Assembly: GCF_026627445.1 (NCBI RefSeq)
Contig: NZ_JAPNLJ010000064.1
Span: 1-37,475, forward strand
Length of the DNA stretch: 37,475 nucleotides
DNA from: Streptomyces sp. H27-H1
Lineage (GTDB): Bacteria; Actinomycetota; Actinomycetes; Streptomycetales; Streptomycetaceae
Direction: 5' to 3'
Part shown: in pieces, positions 15,896 to 25,059 of the stretch
Numbering within the stretch: the stretch's first letter is position 1
How the letters are laid out: every line of letters starts with the position of its first letter
Made by a program: the position numbers and the translations under genes
Notes under the pieces: model-generated
What the model was told of the DNA's origin: nothing
Databases searched by the model: none
Seen by the model: the letters and a program-made list of their open reading frames with translations, nothing else

Positions 15896-18391
15896 TCAGC
15901 TGATGGTCCATTGCTGGAGCGTGCCGCCGTTGTCCGGCTGCTGGGTGACGAGTGCGCCGTTCCCGGAGGAGGCCGTGGTCAGGACCAGTCCGCTCGCTAC
16001 GGAAGCGACGGTGTGGGTGCCGTTCGCCTGCCGCACGACGTTCCAGCGCTGGTTGGCACCGTTGCCGCAGGTCCACTGGATGATCTTCGCGCCGGCGCCC
16101 GTCGAACCTCCTTCGACGTCGGCGCACAGGCCGGACTCGCTGTTCCTGAGTGCGTAGCTGCCGTCGGCCTGCTGGGTGAAGGTCCAGTTCTGGTTGGCGC
16201 CTCCGTTGGCCGTCCAGGTGATGAGCTGGGTGCCGGGGGTGGTGCTGTGGCCGGGGTCGTCGAGCGCCTTGCCCCCGGTGGTGAGGGTGTGGGCTCCGCT
16301 GAAGGATGCTGTCACCCCCCAGCTGAACGTGGCCGTGCCACTGGCGGTTCCCGAGGTGGCGGTGACCGTCACCGTGGAGGTGCCGGGGGTGGTGGGGGTG
16401 CCGCTGATCAGCCCGCCGGGGCTGATGCCCAGTCCGGCGGGAAGCCCGGTCGCCGTGAAGGTCAGCGGCTTGCCGGAGGAGTCGGTGGCCGCGAGCTGGA
16501 GGGAGGTGGCCTTCCCCGAGGTGCTGTTCTGGCGGCCCGGGTTGGTCACCGTCACCGTCTCGGGGGCCTGGCCGCTCGGGGTCAGGGTCAGGGTCTGCTC
16601 TCCGCCCGTACGGGTGCCGCCCACCGCGTTGCCGGTGGCGTTGGTCCAGCTGCGGGTGGGCGTCGTCTCGGTGAGGCGGGTGGACTCGGCGGAGAGGCCT
16701 ATGACGAGACCGCTGTACCGGTTGACGATCTTGTACGCGCCGGTGGGCGTGCCGTCGCCGGGCGAGGTGCCGCGGATGACGAACCACTGCTGGCCGACGG
16801 TGGGCCCGCCGGTTCCGGCCGCGGTGACGGTGGGCTTGGTGCCCCAGGCGCGGGTGCTCGTGGCGGTCGCGCCCACTCCCAGGAGCCCGCCGGTGGCGGA
16901 GTTGGCGATGCGGTGGGAGCCGTCGCCGTTCGAGGTGAAGAGCCACGACTCCAGCTCGGAGCCGGTGGCCGCCGTGAGGGAGGTGGTGGCGGCGCCGCCG
17001 GAGACCTGGGCCAGCACCCGGCCGCCCGCGTTGGCGATGCGGTACGCCTTGGAGGTGTCGACCGGGGCGGCCGGCTGGGTCGTGTTGATCGTCAGGTTGA
17101 CGTACTCGCTGCTGGACCCGCCGGAACATCCGAAGGAACAGTAGGAGCGGAAGTCTTTGCCGACGATCGTCGAGCTGGTCCTGTTCTCGCTGTCGAGGAA
17201 CCAGCGGTACCAGGAGGCGTTCTTGTAGCTGCCGGTGTCACCGAGCTTGAACCACTTCTGGGTGGTCAGGTCCTCTGTGGCGTAGATCTCCTGCGGGGCG
17301 TTGCCGCTCTGGTCGACTCCCTGGGGCTCGCCCATGTACAGGCCGAGGTGGGCGTTGTAGGTGATGTCCATGACGAACAGGGGGGAGGTCGGGGGCGTCA
17401 GACCGGCGGCGACCTGCTGGCTCACGGAGCCGCTGTTGGCCGGGTCGTACTCCTTCGACGGCGGGGTGTACCCCGTCGTGCTGCCGGAGCCCACGGGGAC
17501 CATGTTGCTCTCCCGGCCGCCGACGCCGGGCTGGGACCAGGCGCCGTCGTACCACTTCTGCCAGGAGCCGGGCGCCATCTTCGCCGATATCGGGGCGCGG
17601 GCGACGTGCCCGTAGAACGCGGCCCAGCCGCCGCCCTTGTTCACGATCCGGGAGCCGTAGAAGGCGTAGAAGTAGCCGGATCCGGTGTCCACGAAGAGCC
17701 GCTGGTCACCGGTGCCGTAGTGGTACGTCTGCTGCGGGAAGGCGGCGGTGTCGCCGCGCTTGGTGCTGTACGGCGAGGTGATGACGTGGTCCTTGATGGC
17801 CCAGGTCCGGCCCTGGTCCTTGGACACGGCGTAGTCGATGCCGTCGTAGTGGCTGCTGTCGCCGAACGGCTGGGGGGTGAACTCGTTGTGCACGAGCCCG
17901 TACCAGTCGCCACTGTCCGGGTCGACCCAGACGCCCGCGAGGTCGCAGTAGTTGCGGTGCGCGTAGCTCGACCCCGACGGGGCCGCCGTCGCTTCGCGGC
18001 CGGTCGGACTGTTGTTGCAGCGCCAGGTCGTGTCGTTGTTGCGGTCGTTGGAGTTGGCCGGGTTGACGGCGTCGCTGAGGGCGCCGGACCGGGTGGCGGA
18101 ATCCATGGTCGTGCCGGTGAAGAAGTTCCACTTGCGCGGGTCCGAGGCGCCGTAGAGGGCGTGGGCCTGCTGGAAGTAGAAGGTGCCGTCCTTGTCGATG
18201 TACGGGGCGGCGGGGGTGTCGTCCGGGTTCGTCCAGGATCCCTTGGCGCCGACGGTGACGGTGTACGCGGCGGCGGCCGGGGCGGCGGTCGGGGCGGCGG
18301 ATGCCGTGGGCACCGCCAGCGCGGCGCCTCCGGTGGCGACCAGCGCGGCGGCGGCCAGCGCCCCGGCCAGTCTGCTTCGCATGGTGGTCAC
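15896..18391 (-). CDS. Secreted multidomain carbohydrate-active protein with ricin-type lectin domains
   Basis: An 831-residue exported protein. Residues 1 to about 33 are a Sec-type signal peptide ending near TASA. Residues ~45-430 are a beta-rich domain I cannot name; SKDQGRTW (190-197) fits the sialidase Asp-box (SxDxGxTW), suggesting a beta-propeller hydrolase. Residues ~447-570 resemble a ricin-like trefoil, ~615-698 a putative-Ig repeat (SGTPTTPGTSTVTVTAT) and ~700-831 a ricin B/CBM13 domain with three QxW motifs (QNWTF, QRWNV, QQWTI). It probably binds and cleaves an extracellular glycan for the operon. GTG 18391 has AGGGAG five bases upstream and overlaps the aldolase stop (GTGA), implying coupled translation; ATG 18382 is an alternative. 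Activity unproven. Confidence 0.85.
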   Translation of the reverse strand: MTTMRSRLAGALAAAALVATGGAALAVPTASAAPTAAPAAAAYTVTVGAKGSWTNPDDTPAAPYIDKDGTFYFQQAHALYGASDPRKWNFFTGTTMDSATRSGALSDAVNPANSNDRNNDTTWRCNNSPTGREATAAPSGSSYAHRNYCDLAGVWVDPDSGDWYGLVHNEFTPQPFGDSSHYDGIDYAVSKDQGRTWAIKDHVITSPYSTKRGDTAAFPQQTYHYGTGDQRLFVDTGSGYFYAFYGSRIVNKGGGWAAFYGHVARAPISAKMAPGSWQKWYDGAWSQPGVGGRESNMVPVGSGSTTGYTPPSKEYDPANSGSVSQQVAAGLTPPTSPLFVMDITYNAHLGLYMGEPQGVDQSGNAPQEIYATEDLTTQKWFKLGDTGSYKNASWYRWFLDSENRTSSTIVGKDFRSYCSFGCSGGSSSEYVNLTINTTQPAAPVDTSKAYRIANAGGRVLAQVSGGAATTSLTAATGSELESWLFTSNGDGSHRIANSATGGLLGVGATATSTRAWGTKPTVTAAGTGGPTVGQQWFVIRGTSPGDGTPTGAYKIVNRYSGLVIGLSAESTRLTETTPTRSWTNATGNAVGGTRTGGEQTLTLTPSGQAPETVTVTNPGRQNSTSGKATSLQLAATDSSGKPLTFTATGLPAGLGISPGGLISGTPTTPGTSTVTVTATSGTASGTATFSWGVTASFSGAHTLTTGGKALDDPGHSTTPGTQLITWTANGGANQNWTFTQQADGSYALRNSESGLCADVEGGSTGAGAKIIQWTCGNGANQRWNVVRQANGTHTVASVASGLVLTTASSGNGALVTQQPDNGGTLQQWTIS

Positions 18392-19332
18392 GAGTACTCC
18401 CTGGTCGAAGGAGCCGGGTCCACGGCTCCTGTGATGGGTCCGTCGTCCGTCCGGACGACGGTCGTGAGCGGGGCCGCTGTGGCGCGGCCCGGGTGCGGGG
18501 CTCCGGCCAGGACGCCCAGGAGGCGCGCGACTTCTGCGGCGACCTCCTCGCGGGCCGGTCCGATGTACGTGCGCGAGTCGCTGACCTCCGGTCGGCGGTC
18601 CAGCTCCCGCCGGACGGTCGCGGAGAAAATGCCGTTGAGGTGGGTGGAGACGTTCACCTTCGTCATCCCGGCCGCCACGGCCTTGGCGAGGTCCGCGTCC
18701 GAGACCCCGGACGAACCGTGAAGGACGAGCGGCACCCCGGCGCTGGTGCGCAGGCGGGCGATCAGGTCGAAGTCCAGGACGGCATCGCGGGTGGCCATCG
18801 CGTGGGAGCTGCCGACCGCCACCGCGAGGCAGTCCACCGCGGTCGCTTCGGCGAACTCCCGCGCTTCCTGCGGGTCGGTGCGGACCCCCGGCGCGTGGGC
18901 GCCGTTCTTTCCGCCCACCTCGCCGAGCTCCGCCTCGACGAACACGTCGGCCCGGTGACCGAAGTCGGTGACCGCCCGGGTCGCGGCGACGTTCAGCGCG
19001 TACGGCAGGGCGGAGGCGTCGAACATCACGGACGTGAAGCCGAGGCGGACGGCTTCGTGCACCAGGTCCTCGGACTCGGCGTGGTCCAGGTGCAGGGCCA
19101 CCGGTACCGTGGCCTGCTCGGCCAGGGCCAGTGCGGCCCGGCCGATCGGGGCGAGGGAGCCGTGGTAGCGGACGGTGTTCTCGCTGATCTGGAGGATCAC
19201 CGGCAGCTTCGCCCGCTCCGCGCCCTCGACGATGGCTTCGGCGTGTTCGAGCTGGACGACGTTGAAGGCTCCGACGCCCCGGTTCCGGGCGTAGGCGGGG
19301 GCGATGATCTCGTCAGTTGCCGTCAGGGGCAC
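18388..19332 (-). CDS. Class II tagatose-bisphosphate (or fructose-bisphosphate) aldolase, GatY/KbaY type
   Basis: A 314-residue zinc-dependent class II aldolase. Visible family motifs are GAFNVVQLEHAEAIVEGA, VALHLDHAE (zinc-binding His and catalytic Asp), VEAELGEVGG, LVLHGSSGV (zinc His) and KVNVST (phosphate binding). Family members split tagatose- or fructose-1,6-bisphosphate into glyceraldehyde-3-phosphate and dihydroxyacetone phosphate. Next to AgaS and a PfkB kinase, tagatose-bisphosphate is the likelier substrate. GTG 19332 lies 20 bases inside the kinase gene, and the stop overlaps the secreted protein's start. The last ~30 residues, after about residue 285, extend beyond the usual length. 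The family is secure; substrate is inferred from context. Confidence 0.88.
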   Translation of the reverse strand: MPLTATDEIIAPAYARNRGVGAFNVVQLEHAEAIVEGAERAKLPVILQISENTVRYHGSLAPIGRAALALAEQATVPVALHLDHAESEDLVHEAVRLGFTSVMFDASALPYALNVAATRAVTDFGHRADVFVEAELGEVGGKNGAHAPGVRTDPQEAREFAEATAVDCLAVAVGSSHAMATRDAVLDFDLIARLRTSAGVPLVLHGSSGVSDADLAKAVAAGMTKVNVSTHLNGIFSATVRRELDRRPEVSDSRTYIGPAREEVAAEVARLLGVLAGAPHPGRATAAPLTTVVRTDDGPITGAVDPAPSTREYS

Positions 19333-20245
19333 GGGGCGTCTCCATGGTCACGGTGGTGCGGAACCGGTCGTACAGGTCTCGGCGGAAGTCACCGGCGAGG
19401 GGCGCCGCGGCGGCGGCCGCCGACAGTGCGACGGCGTCGCGCAGGACGTCCGGCCAGGGCAGGCCGGCGGCGAGGCCGGCCGCCAGAGCGGCGACGCAGG
19501 CGTCGCCGGCACCGGTCGGGTTGCCGCGCAGCAGCGCGGGCGGGCGCACGCGGTGGTGCCCTTCGGGGGTGAGGGCGTACAGGCCTTCGGGGCCGGCGGA
19601 GGCGATGACCGTCCGGGCTCCGTGTGACTGGAGCTCCGCCGCCGCCTGCGCGAGATCGGACCGGCGGGTGGCTTCGAGGATCTCCGCCGCATTCGGCTTG
19701 ATCACGTCGGGGTGCGCGTCCAGCGCCGCGAGCAGGGCGGGACCGCTGGTGTCGAGTACGGTGACGGCCCCGGCGGCACGGGCCGTCGCCACCAGTTCCG
19801 CGTACGCGTCGCTCGGCAGGCCTGGTGGGAGGCTGCCGGCGAGGACCACGACCCGGGCCCGCCGGGCGAGTTCGGTGAACCGCCGGGTGAAGGCCGTCCA
19901 CGACCGCGGGTCGACGGTCGGCCCGGGCTCGTTGAACACGGTGGCGTCGCCGCGGCGCCCGCAGACGACGGTGACGGTCCGGCGGGATTCTCCCCGGACG
20001 GGCACCAGCGCGTCCCTCACCCCGGAAGCCCGCAGGTCGTCGCGGATCAGCTGCCCTGCCCTACCTCCGGCCAGCCCGGTGGCGAACACCGGGTGGCCCA
20101 GGGTCGTCAGGACGCGGGCCACGTTGATCCCCTTGCCGCCGGCCCGCTCGACGGTGCGCTCGACGCGGTGGGTGGTGTGGGGTGTCACCTCGTCGACGAA
20201 GTAGGTCACGTCCAGCGCGGCGTTCAGCGTGACGGTGAGGATCAC
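19313..20245 (-). CDS. PfkB-family kinase, predicted tagatose-6-phosphate kinase
   Basis: A 310-residue PfkB (ribokinase-like) sugar kinase. It starts ILTVTLNAALDVTYFV and carries GGKGINVARVL (signature 1) and GNPTGAGDACVAAL (signature 2, with the catalytic-base Asp in GAGD). The LacC/FruK branch with this N-terminus phosphorylates tagatose-6-phosphate or fructose-1-phosphate. In this operon the expected reaction is tagatose-6-phosphate to tagatose-1,6-bisphosphate, feeding the adjacent aldolase. GTG 20245 overlaps the ROK kinase stop in a GTGA. The open frame continues upstream to 20755, but that extension is antisense-like, Gly/Arg-rich, and lies inside the ROK gene. A 1-phosphofructokinase cannot be excluded from sequence alone. 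Confidence 0.88.
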   Translation of the reverse strand: MILTVTLNAALDVTYFVDEVTPHTTHRVERTVERAGGKGINVARVLTTLGHPVFATGLAGGRAGQLIRDDLRASGVRDALVPVRGESRRTVTVVCGRRGDATVFNEPGPTVDPRSWTAFTRRFTELARRARVVVLAGSLPPGLPSDAYAELVATARAAGAVTVLDTSGPALLAALDAHPDVIKPNAAEILEATRRSDLAQAAAELQSHGARTVIASAGPEGLYALTPEGHHRVRPPALLRGNPTGAGDACVAALAAGLAAGLPWPDVLRDAVALSAAAAAAPLAGDFRRDLYDRFRTTVTMETPRAPDGN

Positions 20246-21291
20246 GATGTCCCTCCCGGCCCGCCGACCGTCCCGCCGACCGGCTCGACGACCTGCCCGA
20301 CCACCCGCCCGACGACCCGCGTGATGACCGTCCCTACGGCTGCCGGGGCAACTGCCGGGCCGCCGCCGACGGCTTCCCAGCCGAGCAGGCCGGCTCCCAG
20401 ACAGCCGGCCTGCGCTCCGAGAGCCGCCTGCACGAGATCCGGCCGCCGTTGGCAGCTCAGACGGCCGTCGAGTGCGACCCGGAGCGGGTCGAGGAGGAGG
20501 CCGCCGGCCCGGGACAGTCCCCCGCCCACCACGATGCGTTCCGGAGCGAGGATCGTGGCGCACGCGGCGAACGCCTCCGCCAGTGCTTCGACCGCCCGCT
20601 CCCACACGCCGCGCGCCTCGGGATCGCCCTGGGCCGCCAGATCGGCGACCTCCTCGGCCCCCTTGACCTCGTTCCCCGACCGGACGGTGTAGGCGAAGGC
20701 GATGGCGCGGGCCGAGGCCACGGCCTCCAGACAGCCGCTCCGGCCGCACGCGCACCGCCCGGCCGGCGGGGCGACCGCCAGGTGGCCGAGTTCTCCGGCG
20801 TACCCGCCGGCTCGGAGGGGACGGCCTTCGACGAGCTGCACGGCGGAGATTCCCGTGCCGATGGCCACGAACAGGGCGTCATCGACATCGCGGGCGGCGC
20901 CGAGCCTGCTCTCCGCCAGGCCGCCGGCCCTGACGTCGTGGCCGATCCTGACCGGGAGTCCCGTCGCGTCCTGCAGTACCGCGGCCAGCGGGACGTCGCG
21001 CCAGCCGAGGTTGACCGAGTGCACCGCGCGCTGCCCCGGCTCGTCGACGATCCCGGGGACCACGACCCCGGCGGCGACGGGTTGCCCACCGTTGGCGGCC
21101 GCCTCGGACTCCAACTGCCACAGCAGCCGGACGATCGCGTCGATCACGGCTCCGGGGCCCCGGTCGCGCGGGGTCGGTCCGCGTAGCGTCGTCAACGGCC
21201 GCATGGAGCGGTCCAGGACCGCGCCCTTCATCGACGTACCGCCCACGTCCAGGGCGATCACGCACGCGCGGGCGCCGGCATGCTCATCCAC
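20242..21291 (-). CDS. ROK-family sugar kinase, candidate galactosamine/GalNAc kinase
   Basis: A 349-residue ROK kinase. The ATP site is VIALDVGGTSMKGAVLD (about 11-27). The zinc motif is present as GELGHLAV followed by CACGRSGCLEAVAS. The catalytic Asp lies in IGHDVRAGGLAE, where the usual Asn-Asp is His-Asp. Proteobacterial GalNAc/GalN pathways that import sugar without a PTS use a ROK kinase (AgaK), so here it may phosphorylate galactosamine or GalNAc entering through the ABC transporter. A glucokinase-like role is possible. The C-terminal ~40 residues are Gly/Val-rich and atypical. GTG 21291 overlaps the end of agaS by 8 bases. No HTH is present, so it is a kinase rather than a NagC-type repressor. 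Confidence 0.88.
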   Translation of the reverse strand: MDEHAGARACVIALDVGGTSMKGAVLDRSMRPLTTLRGPTPRDRGPGAVIDAIVRLLWQLESEAAANGGQPVAAGVVVPGIVDEPGQRAVHSVNLGWRDVPLAAVLQDATGLPVRIGHDVRAGGLAESRLGAARDVDDALFVAIGTGISAVQLVEGRPLRAGGYAGELGHLAVAPPAGRCACGRSGCLEAVASARAIAFAYTVRSGNEVKGAEEVADLAAQGDPEARGVWERAVEALAEAFAACATILAPERIVVGGGLSRAGGLLLDPLRVALDGRLSCQRRPDLVQAALGAQAGCLGAGLLGWEAVGGGPAVAPAAVGTVITRVVGRVVGQVVEPVGGTVGGPGGTS

Positions 21292-22246
21292 GGTCGTCGG
21301 CCAGCAGCACGGAGCGGCTCAGGGCTCGGGGCCGGTCCGGGTCGAGCCCCCGGGCCTCGGCGAGGTGGACGGCCAGTCGCTGTGCCCGTACGAGGTCGGC
21401 CAGCGGGTCCAGGTCGCCCACCGCGTCCCCGGATTCGGCGAGGCAGTTGCCGCCGGTGCGGTCCACATCGTAGGTGAGGCCGTGCGGTGGCCGTCCGAAG
21501 ATCCAGGTGCCGCGGCCGGGGCCGGCGATGCTGATGGGGCCGTGGCGGTACTCCATCGCCGGGTACGCCTCCGTCCAGGCACCGCACGCCTCGCGCATCT
21601 TCAGCCCCGCCTCCAGGGCGAGGCCGTAGGTCCAGCCGTCGCCCAGGAAGGTGATCTGTTCCGCCGCGAGCATCCCCTCGGGCAGCGCTGCGGTGACGGC
21701 CAGTTCGGCGTCCGCCGCGGCCTGCGCGATGGGGCGTACTCCCCGGGGCAGCGGGCCCTCGTTCTCCAGGTGGGCCCGCAGGAGGGCGAGTTCGGTCGTG
21801 GCGAACCTGGTCTGTACGACCGACTCCTCATCGGCGTACGCGAGCTCGATGACGGCGTCGGAGACGGCTGCCACGGGGGTGGTCGCGTCGGCGGTGACGG
21901 CGGTGACCGGCGTCCGACCCTTCAACCGGGCCAGGAGGTCGACGAGTTCGGTGGTGGTGCCCGAGCGACTCAGCACCACGACACGGTCGTAGCGGCGGCC
22001 CACGGGGAAGAGGGAGGCGGCGAAGGCGTCCGTTTCGCCCTGCCCTGCCTCCTCGCGGAGCGCGGCGTAGGCGAGGGCCATGAACCAGGACGTTCCGCAG
22101 CCGACGACGGCCACGCGCTCGCCTCGGCGCGGCAGGACGGCGCCGTAGCGGTGAGCCGAGGCTGCCGCCTTGCGCCAGAGGTCCGGCTGGGTGGCGATCT
22201 CGCGTGCGGTGTGAGAGGTGTACTCGGGTTCCAGGGGTGTGTACAT
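21284..22246 (-). CDS. agaS: SIS-domain sugar isomerase/deaminase, AgaS-like
   Basis: A 320-residue protein with two SIS (sugar isomerase) domains. The first has VAVVGCGTSWFMALAYAAL and VVLSRSGTTTELVDLL, which bind the sugar phosphate. The second contains ITFLGDGWTYGLALEAGLKM followed by CGAWTEAYPAMEYRHGPIS, with the conserved Glu and HGP of this family. The opening (EPEYTSHTAREIATQPDLW) is typical of AgaS/GlmS-like isomerases. AgaS converts galactosamine-6-phosphate to tagatose-6-phosphate and ammonia. ATG 22246 has AAGGA about 10 bases upstream, and 86 bases separate it from the beta-galactosidase stop. The frame stays open upstream and joins the frameshifted beta-galactosidase into one long artefactual reading. 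The specificity is supported by the PfkB kinase and aldolase downstream. Confidence 0.85.
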   Translation of the reverse strand: MYTPLEPEYTSHTAREIATQPDLWRKAAASAHRYGAVLPRRGERVAVVGCGTSWFMALAYAALREEAGQGETDAFAASLFPVGRRYDRVVVLSRSGTTTELVDLLARLKGRTPVTAVTADATTPVAAVSDAVIELAYADEESVVQTRFATTELALLRAHLENEGPLPRGVRPIAQAAADAELAVTAALPEGMLAAEQITFLGDGWTYGLALEAGLKMREACGAWTEAYPAMEYRHGPISIAGPGRGTWIFGRPPHGLTYDVDRTGGNCLAESGDAVGDLDPLADLVRAQRLAVHLAEARGLDPDRPRALSRSVLLADDRG

Positions 22247-22332
22247 CGGTGCCGTTTTCCTTCGGGGCGTGCCGCGGTCGGCCGTCGATCGCGTGCGAGG
22301 GTGTGCGGGTGCGGGGCGGTACGGGCGGCGAG

Positions 22333-24187
22333 TCAGTCGAACGTCTCGATGTACTCCTCGCACGGCCCCAGGCGGGGTGCGTCGAGCAGCTCGACGTGCG
22401 TGCCGAAGCGGTCGAGTTCCAGGACCGTCAGGATGTTGTCCCCCGCGCGCAGCAGGGGGCCCGGCAGGTACAGGGTCGCCTGCGGGCCAACCTCCCAATA
22501 GCGGCCGAGCAAGGTGCCGTTGACCCAGACGAAGCCCTTGGCGAAGCCGGGCAGGCTCAGGAAGGTGTCGGCCGGTTCGTCGACGTGCAGGTGTGCGGTG
22601 GCGATCCCCCGGCCGTCCGCCGGCCCGGCGGCCGTGGCCGCGTGCGCGAGGTCCTGCGCGCTCCACTCGTCGAGGGGCAGGGAGCGGACGGACCAGCCGT
22701 GGACGAGCCGCCGCCCGACGTGTACTCCGCCCAGGATGCCCTTGCCCTGGCCGAGCAGCGGGCCGTAGTTGATGCGTCCCTGGTTCTCGACGAGCAGGCA
22801 CAGCTCGATCGCGGCGCCCGTGCCGGTGACGGGGAATGACGCGGTCGGCCGGTCCAGGACGGTGACGAGGGTTCCGTCGACGAAGACCTGCGCCCGGTCG
22901 TGGAGGCCGGTGACCGTCACCTCGTGGATGCCGGCCGGGACGACCGGGCGCGCGGTGTAGAGGACGAGGCCGGAGGCCTGTCCGAGTTCCTCGAAGCTCG
23001 GCGGGTTGGCGGCGTGCAGGGGCGTCGACACCGACCTCAGCGCGTCGAGCAGAGCGGACCCGTGGCGTACGGGGAGCGTGCCGGGGGCCAGCAGGGGGGG
23101 GGTCCTGCGGCGGCGCGGGGACGGGGCCCGTGCTGTAAGGGGCGAGTTGGCGGCGCAGAGCGTGGAACTTGGCGGTGAGCGCGCCGTGTTCGGCGATCGG
23201 GGCGTCGGAGTCGTAGCTGGTGACGGTGGGCTGGAGGTCCGTGCCGTCGTGGTTGGCGCCGGCCCACAGGCCGAAGTTGGTGCCACCGTGGGCCATGTAC
23301 AGGCTGAGCGAACCGCCTTGGGCGAGGATGCCCTCGACGTCGGCGGCGGCGCTCGCGGCGGGCCGTACGTGGTGCTGCTCGCCCCAGTGGTCGAACCAGC
23401 CGTTCCAGAACTCGGCGCAGAGGAAGGGTTCCCCGGTGCGGCGCTCGCGCAGCAGGCCGGCGGCCTGGTCGGGACGCGAGCCGAACGTGGCGGCCGCGAG
23501 CACGCCGGGCAGGGTGCCGCCGTCGAGCATCAGCGGTGTGGGCCCGTCCGCGGTGAACAGCAGCTCGGAGATCCCGCGTGCTACCAGGCCGTCGCGCAGT
23601 CGGCGCAGGTAGATGCGGTCGTCGCCGTAGCTGCCGTACTCGTTCTCCACCTGCACGGCGACCACGGGACCGCCGTGTGCCGTCTGGCGGGCGGCGATGA
23701 GCGGGATCAGTACGTCGAACCAGCGCTCGACCTCGCCGAGGAACTCGCGGTGGCTGCTCCTCGGCCGCATGCCGGGGCGGCCGGTGAGCCAGGCGGGCAG
23801 GCCGCCGTTGTCCCATTCGGCGCAGATGTACGGGCCGGGGCGGACGATGACGTCCAGGCCGGTCTGCTGGGCGAGGCGCAGGAAGCGCGGCAGGTCGCGG
23901 CGGCCGTCGAAGCGGATGTCCCCGCGGCTGCGCTCGTGGAAGTTCCACGGCACGTAGGTGTCCACGGTGTTCAGGCCGAGCGCGGCGACGCGCTGGAGAC
24001 GGTCCTCCCACTGCTCCGGGTGGACGCGGAAGTAGTGCAGGGAGCCGGCCAGGATCCGGTGCGGCTGCCCGTGGCGCAGGAAGCCGCCGTCGTCCCAGGT
24101 CAGGGCGGGCCGGGGGGCCGACGTCCTGGAGGCGGGAGCGGGGTTGCCGGTGCCGGCGGGCGCGGCGGTGAGGGCGGAGGGGATCAT
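22333..24187 (-). CDS. GH35 beta-galactosidase, frameshifted at a run of nine G
   Basis: A cytosolic glycoside hydrolase family 35 enzyme, about 617 residues if the frame is joined. The (beta/alpha)8 domain starts near residue 30, with ILAGSLHYFRVHPEQWEDRL, the acid/base Glu183 in VQVENEYGSYG and the nucleophile Glu259 in CAEFWNGWFDHWG. The C-terminal beta domains follow in another frame, from LLAPGTLPVRHGSALLDA to the end EEYIETFD. The switch falls at nine consecutive C on the coding strand (23094-23102); eight C would restore the frame. ATG 24187 overlaps the permease stop (ATGA). The enzyme should remove terminal beta-galactose from imported oligosaccharides. Sequencing error, recent inactivation and phase variation all fit the frameshift. 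Confidence 0.88.
23094..23102 (+). repeat. Homopolymer G9 tract causing the GH35 frameshift
   Basis: Nine G on the plus strand (nine C in the gene). Upstream frame reads DPPP and then loses homology; the downstream frame resumes LLAPGTLP at the same spot. One base fewer (or two more) restores a single frame. Confidence 0.8.
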
Positions 24188-25059
24188 TTGACGGCTCCGG
24201 CGGTCATGCCCGCGCGCCAGAAGCGCTGGAGCGCGAGGAAGGCGATCAGAAGCGGGGCGATGGACACCAGCGATCCGATGACGACCAGCGGCGGGGGCAC
24301 GGCGACGTGGCTGGCGTTCCAGGCGACGAGGCCGACCGTGACCGGCTGCAGCCGGTCGTCGCCCAGGACCATGGCAGGCAGGAGGTAGTTGTTCCAGATC
24401 TCGACGAACTGGAACAGGAAGATCGTGACGAGGGCGGGGAGCATCATCCGCGCCCCGATCGTGCGGAAGATGCGCAGTTCACCGGCGCCGTCGAGGCGGC
24501 CCGCTTCGAGCACCTCGTCCGGCACGCCCTGTTCGGCGAACACCCTCGCGAGGTAGACGCCGAAGGGGCTGACGACGCTCGGCAGCAGGACCGCCAGCGG
24601 ATTGTCGATCAGCTGGACGCCCGAGAACATGAGGTACAGCGGCAGCGTGAACAGCACCTTGGGCAGCAGGACGGCTGCCATGACCAGTGCGAAGAGCGCC
24701 CCGCGGCCCGGGAACTCGTACTTGGCCAGGGCGTAGCCGGCCAGTGCGGAGAGCAGGGTGCCGACGAGGGCCCCGACGCCGCAGTACAGAACGCTGTTGA
24801 GCATCCAGCGCCAGAAGACGCCGTCGTCGTGGCTGCTCAGCCGGGCGATGTTGTCGAAGAGCCCGAACCCGTCGAACCACAGGCCGCTGCCGCTGAACTG
24901 CTCTCCGAAGGGCTTGGTCGCCGAGACGAGGAGCCACCAGAGCGGGAAGAGGAAGTAGAACGCGGACAGCCCGAGCAGGGCGAGTACGGTCAGTCGGGTG
25001 GCCGGACGCGTCTCGCGGCGCGGCGTGACCCGAGCGGGGGCTGCGGTCACCGGGGTCAT
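24184..25059 (-). CDS. Carbohydrate ABC transporter permease, MalG-type
   Basis: A 291-residue inner-membrane protein with six predicted helices. The first is around VLALLGLSAFYFLFPLWWLL. The EAA loop that contacts the ATPase reads EVLEAGRLDGAGELRIFRTI, with the conserved EAA/DGA...G pattern of CUT1 permeases. MalG-type subunits pair with a MalF-type subunit, here the overlapping upstream gene. ATG 25059 overlaps that gene's stop (ATGA). No ATPase gene is in the operon; Streptomyces CUT1 importers commonly share MsiK, encoded elsewhere. Predicted to import the oligosaccharide or amino sugar the operon uses. Confidence 0.93.
   Translation of the reverse strand: MTPVTAAPARVTPRRETRPATRLTVLALLGLSAFYFLFPLWWLLVSATKPFGEQFSGSGLWFDGFGLFDNIARLSSHDDGVFWRWMLNSVLYCGVGALVGTLLSALAGYALAKYEFPGRGALFALVMAAVLLPKVLFTLPLYLMFSGVQLIDNPLAVLLPSVVSPFGVYLARVFAEQGVPDEVLEAGRLDGAGELRIFRTIGARMMLPALVTIFLFQFVEIWNNYLLPAMVLGDDRLQPVTVGLVAWNASHVAVPPPLVVIGSLVSIAPLLIAFLALQRFWRAGMTAGAVK

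Noticed and set aside
15218..18721. 1167-residue plus-strand frame opposite the secreted lectin protein
   Set aside because: It is Gly/Arg/Val-rich reading noise, antisense to a multidomain protein with clear signal peptide and repeats.
21284..24187. Genuine GH35-AgaS fusion protein of 967 residues
   Set aside because: The middle third of that frame is Arg/Pro/Gly noise, and the normal C-terminal GH35 sequence lies in another frame over the same bases. It is a consequence of the G9 frameshift.
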